Shown: positions 34,101 through 39,910 of the stretch, in pieces
Numbering within the stretch: the first letter of the stretch is position 1
Layout of the letters: each line of letters begins with the position of its first letter
From: CAIJMI01 sp043798445
Lineage (GTDB): Bacteria > Patescibacteriota > Microgenomatia > UBA10105 > UBA927
NCBI GenBank assembly: GCA_043798445.1
Contig: JAZDOQ010000019.1
Location: 1 to 51,007 of the forward strand
Length of the DNA: 51,007 bases
Reading direction: 5' to 3'
Made by a program: the position numbers and the translations under genes
Notes under the pieces: model-generated
Seen by the model: the letters and a program-made list of their open reading frames with translations, nothing else
Told to the model about the DNA's origin: nothing
Database searches by the model: none

Positions 34101-37100
34101 GCAACTCCCAAAGGTACCACTCCTAAAGTGACAACACCAGTGGTAGCGCCCGCAGCTCCAGTTGCACCGGTAGTTCCGGCGGTCCCAGCGGGTCCAGCAG
34201 CAGTTCCTGCGGCTTTAGTTGTCGCACCTGCTGTTCCAGCCGTATCTGTAGTTGTTCCCGCAGGTCCTGCAGCTTCGGTAGACCCAGCTGTTGTTCCAGG
34301 CAAATCTGCTGTAGCAGTACCGGGAACTGGAACAGCACCAATAGTTGAAGAAAAAGATATTGTTATTGGACTTCATGTTATTCAACGAGATGGTGGAGAT
34401 GAATGGATTGTTGAATTCTTGAATATAAAATCAGATCCGAATATGAGTATAGTTCGTTTGCGAAATCTTGAAACTCCGGCAATGAGTGTCAGTTTACCAT
34501 TAAATGATTTTGTGGAAAAATTAAATACTTCAGGAAGTGCCTGGAAATTAGCTTCAGTGACACCTGCGATACCTATAGCTCCCGGTGCTTCAGCTCCAGT
34601 AGTTGTATCAGCAGCAGATGCAGCGGCATTGAAAAAAGCAGTAGATGAATTTGCTGTACTGACAAAGAATGCAAATGCATTAAAGCTTGCGATTCCCACC
34701 GTGGTAGTGACGGATATCGATTCGGTGCGACAGGGAATAGCAACGTTGGAAAAAGATATAAAGAACTATACGCCACCAACACCTATCGTAGGGAATTTCA
34801 TCACACGATTCTTCCATTGGGCAGGTCAGGACTCGCAACCAGTGGCATCAACAGCCAAGACACCGTCATCAGGTGCTTTAGGAACATGGTTTGATGCACT
34901 CTCAGCAAATCGAACCACAGGTATAGGAAAAGTGATTAATGCAACGCCAAAACAACTCTCATGGTGGGTAAGTAGAGGAATTACCGGATTGATTCCCGGT
35001 TTCAATTACGCAGTCTTTGGGTATGATCTCTCCCGTGTTGTTCGGTGGGTGCAACATGGGAGGCCACCGATTTATTCTGGAAAAAAACCGGAATCTGTAA
35101 TACAGGAAAATGTGTTTGAAATAACAACGGAGCCGTTGGTTGATGCAAATATGACTGTTGACGGCACTATCGATGGTGTAGCGGATACACCACAGAATAT
35201 CATTGCGCGTGACATTTTACTTAATCCGACGTATCAAAAGCGGATTCGTCAGGCAATTGCAATGTCACAACAAGATATAGGACAGGATTTATCGGATTAT
35301 ATCTATAAAGTATTTTATTCAAAAGGAAAAATTTCGGATGAAACCGGTGCATTCTACGCGGCATTGACACGTAATCAAATACGACAGATGACAGAAAACA
35401 ACAAAGCACTTCTCGGTGCAACGAACGCTGATGGTGGTTATTGGTTTATGCGAAATTACGGTCCAGTAAAAAGTGGGGAACAAGGAATATACCTAGTTGA
35501 AAACGACCCCGTTCGCGGTCCATCATCCGTTGGGAGAATATATCTTAATACAAATGTGGAATATACCGGTATGGTATTTCGGGCGCTACAAGATAAATTA
35601 CGAGCAACGGGGAAATCCATTACTATGAAAATGATGAACTTGACTCGTACAACTGATTCAATTGATCTTCGCGTTGCTGAGCGTCCTGAAAAGATTGTTA
35701 TTTATTTCCCTCCAGACGCTCAACAAGACATCATCCGGATACTGGATGAAGTGTATGATTCTGCAAAAACATATCATATAGAGCTTACAGCAAACAAATT
35801 GCCTCCTCACACAACTGAAGCATTCCGTCTTGATATACCGAAATTTTCAGGACAATTGTTTGATAAGAGCGGTGTAGTTATGCGAGGTATTGTATTTGTA
35901 CAAAACCGTGCAACGCAACAGAGCTTTGGCATGATGATTTCAGAGATGTTGCAAGACATGTATGACAGCAGCATTGACATCACGAATCCAACGACCGTAG
36001 CTTCGTATTTACCACGGTATTTAAAAGCATACAACAGGAGTGCGATACAACCGTTTATTACGCCAGAAGGAGAAATATTGTTTAAAGACATGATACAACG
36101 GACAGCCGTTAAAACAACTCAATCTTCACAAGTTCAGCCAGCTACAAATGCTCCATTTCATCAAAGTGAAGCTGGAATGTTGAATATCGGTTTTATTATT
36201 AAAGGGGTAAGGGATATTGTGAAAACTGGAGTTGATACAGTGCAAAATGGTTTGAATGGAATATTTGGACGAAAAATAACGTCTTCTCAAACAACCCAAG
36301 ATCAAATTCAGCAACTGCAAACTACCATACTCACTGACCATGCATCAGTTCTTGAAAAAGTCGATTTTGGGTCACAGGAAGCCCCTGAAACGGTGCGGAT
36401 GATTGTAGAAGAGGCATATCAGCGTCTACACCCAGGTCTTTCACCACCAGTAGATGTTATCAGCTCCGTCGTATCCGCAATTTCTTCAAAGTATGCCTCA
36501 AAAGCTCAAACTCCTCAAAAAGACACTAGTCCGGCATTGTGGTTTGATGCCCTTCGGCTTCGCTCAGGACAAGCATTACGAAATAGATTGAATCAGTTTA
36601 AACCAGTTTTAGAGTTGCAAAAACGGTCACAATACTTATCTCTTCGGATGCAATACGTAGCGGGACAAATCCAAGAGATTCCAAAAAGTATCAGGAACAG
36701 TTTTATTTATCCGGTTCGTTTAAATCCAAACGATCGACGATACATAGATGGCATTCCGAAAGAAAATAATCTCATTGTTCGCATGCGTAGAGCACTCCTC
36801 TCATTGAATTTACCTCACCCGAACCTATACGCTGTTGAACTCGGAGCAAAATTATCTCTTTCCACATGGTCAGGAGTAATTAATAAAGGGTGGCAAATTG
36901 GTAAGGACCATTTTGTATTGCTGGATCTTAATAACTATATCGAAATCTCTCAGGATGAGGGAGTATCGTGGTTCCGGTACGAACAAGGTGATCAAGTGAC
37001 TGTGAGCGTCGGGGATAAAATCCGAAATAATGTTGCAGAGATTACTATTGAAGATGGAACAGTTTTATATACTGATCTTTCCGAAGCCTTCATAAAGTTT

Positions 37101-39893
37101 AGACCAAAAGTAATAGTTAGTCTTTCTGGAGGATTACTTCTTGATGGAGACGAAGCAATCACTCTTCGGGGTCAAAAAGTGCAATTGTGGGAAGAATTGT
37201 TTCAGGGATATGAAACATTTGATGATCCAATGATTACCACGATAAAACTGGGTGCAGGAGACAAAATTTTAGTCGGAGGGAAGGAGTATGTGCTCGGTAA
37301 CGCACAGGCTTTGTCATACGAAGATGCAATTATTTGGCAAACCTGGCATAACCAGCCTGCACCGTTGACGGTAAAAATTACAGGATTTCTTTTTGAACTA
37401 TTTGGAAATAATAACGGCGCGGTTCGCACTCGGCTTCTTTCCTTAGGTTCCGCACAATACAACGATGTGCTAAAGACTACAAAAGCATTAGTGCCTGATG
37501 AAGCATACAAAGACATACTCTCGCGGGTCGATGCGGCATGGAAGTATAAAGACATGAAGGCAGAAGAAATAAAACGACAACAGTTTACTCAAGCAGGATT
37601 TGACTATCGGCTCATCAGTACATTAACAGAAGTGGTCAGTTGGGTGGCTATGAAGTTAATGGTTGATGATTCAGGCATAAGCATCCCCGCTTCATGGAAA
37701 GCGCGTGCAATCAATGCATTGCTGGTTCTCCAGTATCCAGAAGCTATGTACGAACGAGTTGGTGTTCCCGAAGAACTCAGGGCTTCCTATAAAACAAAGA
37801 ATGCAAGGTCGAAAGACATTGTTGCTTCATTATTTGTGGAGCTATGGAATCAAGCCTACAAAGGAACGAATAGATTCCCCAAAAAATGGGTAGAGACGAC
37901 TGTGGGGAATGTTGAGTGGATGCGAAATGCTCTTGACCAATTTCATTTTATTCTTGCGCGTGGTGATGAGCTAAAAAAAGATAATGATAACGTCGTGGGG
38001 CGGGCCTACGGCCAAACAGGTATCTATTTTGAATCAACAAACGCACCACAAACTCAAGCTGTTATTGTTCATGAATTGTGGCATTTAGTGCGCTTAGTAC
38101 AACAACAATATGGAACGAGCACCGACCATTACAAAGAACTTGGCGATCGGCTAGGAGCAATTCTTGAAGAAACGACAGCACGGCTTGTTGAGTTTGAAGG
38201 AGCACGTCGGTTAGGATACACCACAAAGACAGATACAGAGCTCCTTGTTGACGGGAAGAAAAGTGCGTATAACATCGGTGCTAAAATTTTTATACAACAA
38301 GTTCTTCCATTTGTTCAGTCGCACACCACTGCGGAAGAATATGCCCGGCTGATTGCACAAATGAGGCTTGGCGATTATTCGGGTATTGTAGAAAAGTTTG
38401 GCGGGTGGGCTGCATTCAAAACATTTTTGGAAAAAGAAACAGTATACGGACAGGAGGTTTTGGTTGTGAAGGATTTAAATACGTTAGAGGATGTTATGGT
38501 GATGAAAAATGGAAAAACTACACCCATTGGGTTTGTTTTACCGGCTGATGAAGGACAGAATCTTATGTTGTTCCGTCCTGATAGTCCGGATATTCATACG
38601 GTTTCATACTTTGAAAATAAAACATGGAATACGGCAACCGTTGTGAATGGGTTTTTCCTCATTCCCCGGTATGTATTTCAACTGCGACTCAATTATTTTG
38701 AAGTGTATAGCGACTACACGAGGAGTGGATTTGGGAGAAACACACGTGTATTAAACCAACAGAATGTATCTCAGAACACGTATACATCCAGTTATGATGT
38801 ACCCTTAAATGGTACGGAAGTCGTGTTTAACGGCGGTCATATCACAACACTTAATGAAGAAAAGAATGCGCCGGGATTGATACAACCCAAACACACTATT
38901 CTTGTGGGAGAACGGGCAAGTGAGTACGCGCTCATCAGCATTAGTGATATAAAAACATATCTGCGCCAGTATCCGGACAGAAAACCTGCGGTACTTCGGG
39001 CGTTTTCCCAGGAACTCCGGCAGTATGGAATCAATCAAAATTATTACATGATAAATATGTATGAAGAGATGGGGTCAATTGAACAGGCAATAGAGCAAGG
39101 GGAGATATTTCTTCACGCAGCCGCATACGTTCAAAAGTATATCGTTGCGGTACGGAGTTTTGTAGATCCTGCAGAGCTTTTGGTTTTACAACAAATCGTC
39201 AACATGCAAGAAACTGAATTACAGCGGGTGGATGAAGTACGGGCGACGGTGGAACGGTTGAAGGCTCCACATACATCTGTTGATAATTCATGGTTTGCCT
39301 ATATTCCACCCGACAATGGACTGATAAGTATGTTGAATATAGACAAAAACGCAACAGTGCAGTTATTTGATAAAGAAGCTGTTTCGTTACGAAAAGGACT
39401 ACTTGAGCCAGATATATCACGTGTGCCTGAAGCGGATAGAAAAGCGTTGTTTACCTATGGCAATGGCTTACGATCATATATTTTTGCCCCAGTAATCACC
39501 GATACCTTTACTGACCATATAGGAGAACGTCGTCCATGGCTTGATGGGATATATAAAACTATAGAGGAAATCCAAGGAAAACCAGACGCGGATGCATTTT
39601 TCTCCTGGTATCAGTCAAACAAACTATCAACGGGAAAAATTGGAACCGTTATTACAACGCTTTTGACGCTTGATATGGAGTTTCCTGGGATGCTTGATTC
39701 TACCATGATGAAGCAGGTTGCGGCGTTCCGTGAACAATATTTCGTTCCGTACCGTGAAGTATTACGGACAGATACTGGAATGACAGAGCTTGTGACGCGA
39801 TATGATGATATGTCCCTTTCTAAAAAAATGAACGTGATGCGACAAGTGGAAGAATACGCATGGAAAGGAATGGATGCGATAGGGAAGTTCTAG
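22191..39893 (+). CDS. Giant multidomain surface protein (about 5900 aa)
   Basis: One open frame of 17.7 kb. The N-terminus (HRGFIQIIPMAIFAVVAI) is a membrane anchor. Then: Cys-rich modules separated by Thr-Pro-Lys stalks (to about 24100); about nine helical units each bracketed by a Cys pair (24600-26010); a Gly/Ala-rich hydrophobic segment (residues about 1745-1786); a long beta-rich part with DSIL/GDxI-type repeats (28200-30200); an ATPase-like segment with Walker A-like GAGGGKTD (about 2773-2780) and DEIG (2916-2919); a helical part; a Pro/Ala/Val linker (34130-34340); a HopA1-effector-like segment (about 4448-4600); and a C-terminal HELWH (5294-5298) with downstream Glu residues, typical of zinc metallopeptidases. 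It should be anchored, with the bulk outside. The frame opens at 22122; 22191 is preferred because it puts the anchor near the N-terminus. A contact, adhesion or effector role is inferred. Confidence 0.8.
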   Translation: MNRTSHHHPHSLHRGFIQIIPMAIFAVVAIITLVVISSAEMEQQDMRSKATGGICKRVKYTGICAGADCSGTTSASCDTSDGCCKWVASPANTNTPTKKPCGASGTVCQTSADCCYACNRGICTGASYPTLTNTPIKTPTPTPTTCHNLGSQYSCGGTCTGGGSCVATGATTCQCTLPTSTPTKSPTDTPTSTPTLIPTKTPTKTPTPIPYTCENNTAQWCSEFTTCQQEYACNGSGTCSPGFKCCKPCPTSTNTPTKTPTKTPTKTPTKTPTPTIIPCPSGYTSGYTEQSCYRVAGEFTSPNCCLKLTKITITPMKQVTISPKPSITPSVNTGKTCNIFNNGKICSSLFSCSDCMVDGTKGKCTGSAGHAYCIPSASPTAAPLQTSTVIVPPGVGTGIGAFTTYKRCNLITGEICPVFWFTCSQCPTVAGAKGICVGGFGNAKCEAVSTPTPSIQKQASGFTALISPKPNPVENACETGFVSGYSRADCVNEKGDFLKPNCCRLPIDEKQYNIVDLPSESSTINDDLLTDKDINNITSPTKAADISVTATPVPCFSMKNCSVLLHSKCEYGFCIPKPRPDQISFETYIARQACYLACYFGTLNNPTEKTTCDAKCESSATAASATITPTPTPPLPAFKEGNLTCSGGAGSPANSYSFGNGYMYRCDGLTGRWVNLSVYGLGPADIAEKDRPVWLTQDSGYWNVYSGAAATAGAAGPTEEPCVVNRTTEEGVVATPYAGGVVAIGPAYNEGKQNIWRCENGRWNQCASCMLTIIPQYLREDPKFIEQYNKQSVEYNAKINQGAAQYVEALAQCKASVSTANCEAIALQSVTGLDKYALKTAQQQAHVQIQYYPALTTYYECVAKEKTDAACATERQTANRVFAKIGLDQEGYAQASAGFGGYVYGSLMDQYFFAKGKVSQCQQSFDSGSSNCAEAIQKLQDIENNPLFVFIETKAIHDTCANDINDYLPDCIYLSVPLNANPDIAAIFGDETLSSIKDMYINYDKAAGAYISSNQVLTTQCVEDLGSVPYYIGDYCSAENVRSRLLKGADLPDSLKNAIVNQYLTGVLAQYQQVVSSGNTENVINYCKQFAAASLCGTYEQAAKTIEDNLKKTFTTTDGIAAIGDVKKTLDDAKTLSYLLDPASCVPVDSDLCKKIFANPESVAANLLPDIQLTWNKQVIISGSASDVMSLCRKQFGRAECMNEEESVDNMISLLRKDVQESVRVGRKDYQTLVKNIALVTTGIGTTLKSACEKDHLSAVDRAKYCSDLEAYRQEVFVKLPADVQKDVAATLEKNSMEPNDIEQQLTVVPKERCIGQSILIRFCKDSNYKCTTGGYCEPKNGFVPPTPKPLSAAEKQKLTEEIRNKQSQCAAIFNGDTRAVYDQSTNVCRLLTEDNPIPKAYDFGGEPQGSIFGLPICNIFSETYDKQTGLCRIKNATKAMVPSVWDRRKLTKLANQASECRDFALMQLQDPDRYNLNAQDSGRNKRIINCQNAKPESYTLFINGVPTQQEFSILPNPNKLYGEKTDALKMNALVQALVTSREKDANIYINENLVVDVEALKKDGLYDNLVKMADEVLYLQVTNLPMSWLYGKKSPEEAVRNLTYIKEMYGDDAPLRLNPNTDIEIKNGNVIFKTSIETGPSTMSFSGAGVNLWPYISEWIDKQNNPDNIVYKYDKVYGSGANSLNGSFQLTGRGIDFLKPYSEWVTQDSSNGEFFSIAKESVNEVSDKMRTNWWYRNSAVVQNSISFVAGAATGIFMAPTGPGAVAAAAGVQIAVDVGTQAIVDWTTRTGQERFKEKVQLAAQMEGSTISPVFVNTVVQNTNAAKTKEWVMFLAQDILFNAAGEIFGSVLTNKATRSLFTDAVTVSVYKGNVINSSEDAIQTFGKNGVYKLLGVAEDGTIRAFTDASSAKFATGIKNWVPVNKALEGEVSNMLAKAMKDATFLSAASQKKTVANLLNVMDDTQKLIFQGFPSVQNVTDLSAFQMWQKATVTKRALKAPVTDTAAVPLASTVGKDLKTLKEGDSILFAGEKDAIDLRTITNQKGMTRIVDNTGVVKFVGTVEELNKQIAEKAFLLGEGDMIQFADEFAASLKVGSVIEKKALDDLMDIAKNPNGLRVIAAIKPKSVSTVASVLPVIVDNVASGQMKAGSLFYQLDTDGKVIASIALKDGGQIRLVDKGNKIIASLNIGSSSEVEEKAFLSAMQQAKRNGDVVSLAWVDSQSVPPLVHRGTAYPVIPLTNTATYLSSNGVAQTLSPKFVLLPDGSKLVFAENPSDVFKGLSAEDQLYYKGSIFDVVENGNVRPVILGENGNIVELSWFARVVAKNVNGLGLVKGIDSGTGTFSLNKWINEKVIADGSAWKNSFFAGPIRTRSVDDILQGTIPGTKQARIRIIGKDGVELDSWVEAVGKSRSIVEDTRLATLAKNDLRMEITMLDDAGNVARRPLTFTKTGDTWVQHVSLANRFDRLTDAQDAINTVKQFGKPIGVGDTIAVGGAKTELYINGVFKKPPEGGFIRIFDKDGGVVFAKNVTSDTVIPGMYLQKGYFIQFSDKSIAGGTATKFGAIVKGFKGKDIGAFEIVGDVRVKQPGLVMISEEVRGVMPAGEFKYLSTYIKEIQEKGARIKNIDELTTHLPTATTRIEFNGKYDVTSGTVVYEYLDFDPANPGTTLAEVSKKTNFRFTEVDGKVRTFISEGGGSTAFRERVLPEFDETLAAENVFRLKSAPVGASKWAAKDIDRLNTILNQFETFRSTSTKPFHIYKEQLEILVSPENIKQLGAGGGKTDVLGPLFGAIERRSVHALPNGTDAVDYAKNIAQSKGFFDGQGIKTVFYDNERGFLEISEDFNRATARVIKPDEMRNIAYQAAKNPEKSGLMIVTESSDNAWGIIKGRSGDGDAAARLLYELVLKKSGGGQGYTLVVDEIGAVVGGRFSVAYGDAVNIANLTDTDLLMGLRDGKQLLEISEQVRVSKSLNEFRDQVTKMIKDKNCVATGCDPTEVIDELFFSRVDVDSGIKRGLPIPKDQALVANSYADIIDQALASAGPEDLALKTQLRELSGRFRSPGTATYDQLEQAFVETLRKSASDFEGEFDLNRQLLADLAYRKNDLEARWFVMSKVPSNDYGQEGAEIVLRRFGGTTGERYSAVAQQIALQTEAPDLLKAAGIPTSQVKSAGELTIMPKSNQISNLEIYQNIAEKYIGYDATPDTAARQLGALATNASERPPKPNALQVNTRQDVMIRDYAANERLRLQGRPETEAHAFVLIDDGVTYKNQVNNIISEFGDTQTIARTKFITDPNGNVHTEYYIERIIRYENGEIERVAQPLSSLKEWNAEVQKLLEVDPQQTLIIYEGRARAVDLKVTDLNKNIRWSVVANDANTMEDITQAFKRNRVAAKLEELFAEGKGWSADELAKASEYTLLVRSDNARLTADNVIDYYKSVLDDTIGGSTVDIRLTRIAESPKQSLEFARQELLNAAKTPAEKMGIDTYFKGLMDDAERVKQQQVSSFSRNALVGEDIGLDVYKRGAETYKSLETTLEQLKKQFSLTDTQVSVFKKSFGIDEPYLDQDTFLTLWKAPVKSVPVTPQGVLAEVRYFAMTTSPSTMPKAVLNAKSPATTGMAFNPAATTKATGHIYPKTNKEIINAGVAAANNVQKKGGISISEQFELFSAYRLIKVGQNALLTQRAKAITSLQILQQKYINTKNNLMNKRNSLITDNLNKSKATLEVGDSIIDVNGTEMAIDAEMQVYRVSRKIALLFIVHPSNPLSTYILIPKRTALPEKMSVADAQNATGAIEVKGNAKIRKGGASVVHDTAINDAALADVQTQLTDATTALNEVMADATLGDKNANVVTDAAQKFVKTSLTNIFGGVAPSSAVVEVVTDYLAAVSKGNVKGQTAVIDRVQQFIDNHNARSDAKIITSAQFVVESMTKPVLDEFKISFTQPTVVVTTTPTNVFQKAWNGVKQWFITAGTTVRNFFTQLATPKGTTPKVTTPVVAPAAPVAPVVPAVPAGPAAVPAALVVAPAVPAVSVVVPAGPAASVDPAVVPGKSAVAVPGTGTAPIVEEKDIVIGLHVIQRDGGDEWIVEFLNIKSDPNMSIVRLRNLETPAMSVSLPLNDFVEKLNTSGSAWKLASVTPAIPIAPGASAPVVVSAADAAALKKAVDEFAVLTKNANALKLAIPTVVVTDIDSVRQGIATLEKDIKNYTPPTPIVGNFITRFFHWAGQDSQPVASTAKTPSSGALGTWFDALSANRTTGIGKVINATPKQLSWWVSRGITGLIPGFNYAVFGYDLSRVVRWVQHGRPPIYSGKKPESVIQENVFEITTEPLVDANMTVDGTIDGVADTPQNIIARDILLNPTYQKRIRQAIAMSQQDIGQDLSDYIYKVFYSKGKISDETGAFYAALTRNQIRQMTENNKALLGATNADGGYWFMRNYGPVKSGEQGIYLVENDPVRGPSSVGRIYLNTNVEYTGMVFRALQDKLRATGKSITMKMMNLTRTTDSIDLRVAERPEKIVIYFPPDAQQDIIRILDEVYDSAKTYHIELTANKLPPHTTEAFRLDIPKFSGQLFDKSGVVMRGIVFVQNRATQQSFGMMISEMLQDMYDSSIDITNPTTVASYLPRYLKAYNRSAIQPFITPEGEILFKDMIQRTAVKTTQSSQVQPATNAPFHQSEAGMLNIGFIIKGVRDIVKTGVDTVQNGLNGIFGRKITSSQTTQDQIQQLQTTILTDHASVLEKVDFGSQEAPETVRMIVEEAYQRLHPGLSPPVDVISSVVSAISSKYASKAQTPQKDTSPALWFDALRLRSGQALRNRLNQFKPVLELQKRSQYLSLRMQYVAGQIQEIPKSIRNSFIYPVRLNPNDRRYIDGIPKENNLIVRMRRALLSLNLPHPNLYAVELGAKLSLSTWSGVINKGWQIGKDHFVLLDLNNYIEISQDEGVSWFRYEQGDQVTVSVGDKIRNNVAEITIEDGTVLYTDLSEAFIKFRPKVIVSLSGGLLLDGDEAITLRGQKVQLWEELFQGYETFDDPMITTIKLGAGDKILVGGKEYVLGNAQALSYEDAIIWQTWHNQPAPLTVKITGFLFELFGNNNGAVRTRLLSLGSAQYNDVLKTTKALVPDEAYKDILSRVDAAWKYKDMKAEEIKRQQFTQAGFDYRLISTLTEVVSWVAMKLMVDDSGISIPASWKARAINALLVLQYPEAMYERVGVPEELRASYKTKNARSKDIVASLFVELWNQAYKGTNRFPKKWVETTVGNVEWMRNALDQFHFILARGDELKKDNDNVVGRAYGQTGIYFESTNAPQTQAVIVHELWHLVRLVQQQYGTSTDHYKELGDRLGAILEETTARLVEFEGARRLGYTTKTDTELLVDGKKSAYNIGAKIFIQQVLPFVQSHTTAEEYARLIAQMRLGDYSGIVEKFGGWAAFKTFLEKETVYGQEVLVVKDLNTLEDVMVMKNGKTTPIGFVLPADEGQNLMLFRPDSPDIHTVSYFENKTWNTATVVNGFFLIPRYVFQLRLNYFEVYSDYTRSGFGRNTRVLNQQNVSQNTYTSSYDVPLNGTEVVFNGGHITTLNEEKNAPGLIQPKHTILVGERASEYALISISDIKTYLRQYPDRKPAVLRAFSQELRQYGINQNYYMINMYEEMGSIEQAIEQGEIFLHAAAYVQKYIVAVRSFVDPAELLVLQQIVNMQETELQRVDEVRATVERLKAPHTSVDNSWFAYIPPDNGLISMLNIDKNATVQLFDKEAVSLRKGLLEPDISRVPEADRKALFTYGNGLRSYIFAPVITDTFTDHIGERRPWLDGIYKTIEEIQGKPDADAFFSWYQSNKLSTGKIGTVITTLLTLDMEFPGMLDSTMMKQVAAFREQYFVPYREVLRTDTGMTELVTRYDDMSLSKKMNVMRQVEEYAWKGMDAIGKF
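22953..23012 (+). repeat. 12-bp tandem repeat in the Thr-Pro stalk
   Basis: Five 12-bp units, the best of them ACTCCAACCAAA, encode TPTK repeats in frame. Because 12 is divisible by three, gain or loss of units would change stalk length without a frameshift. Related but looser TPT runs occur near 22600 and 22730-22820. Confidence 0.8.
34130..34345 (+). repeat. Pro/Ala/Val-rich linker in the giant gene
   Basis: About 70 codons of PVAPAAPVAPVVPAVPAGP-type sequence separate the middle part of the protein from the HopA1-like part. The opposite strand reads as Gly-X-Y triplets, using words similar to the collagen gene (GCACCGGTAG, GCTCCAGTTG). Confidence 0.7.
36548..36582 (+). repeat. Probable dispersed repeat inside the giant gene
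   Basis: CTTCGGCTTCGCTCAGGACA and a few following bases encode RLRSGQA in frame. The word differs in composition from its surroundings and resembles a short palindromic repeat that I recall from Microgenomates assemblies. In-frame insertion of such repeats lengthens loops without breaking the gene. Confidence 0.4.
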
Positions 39894-39910
39894 AATGAAG
39901 TAATAATTAT

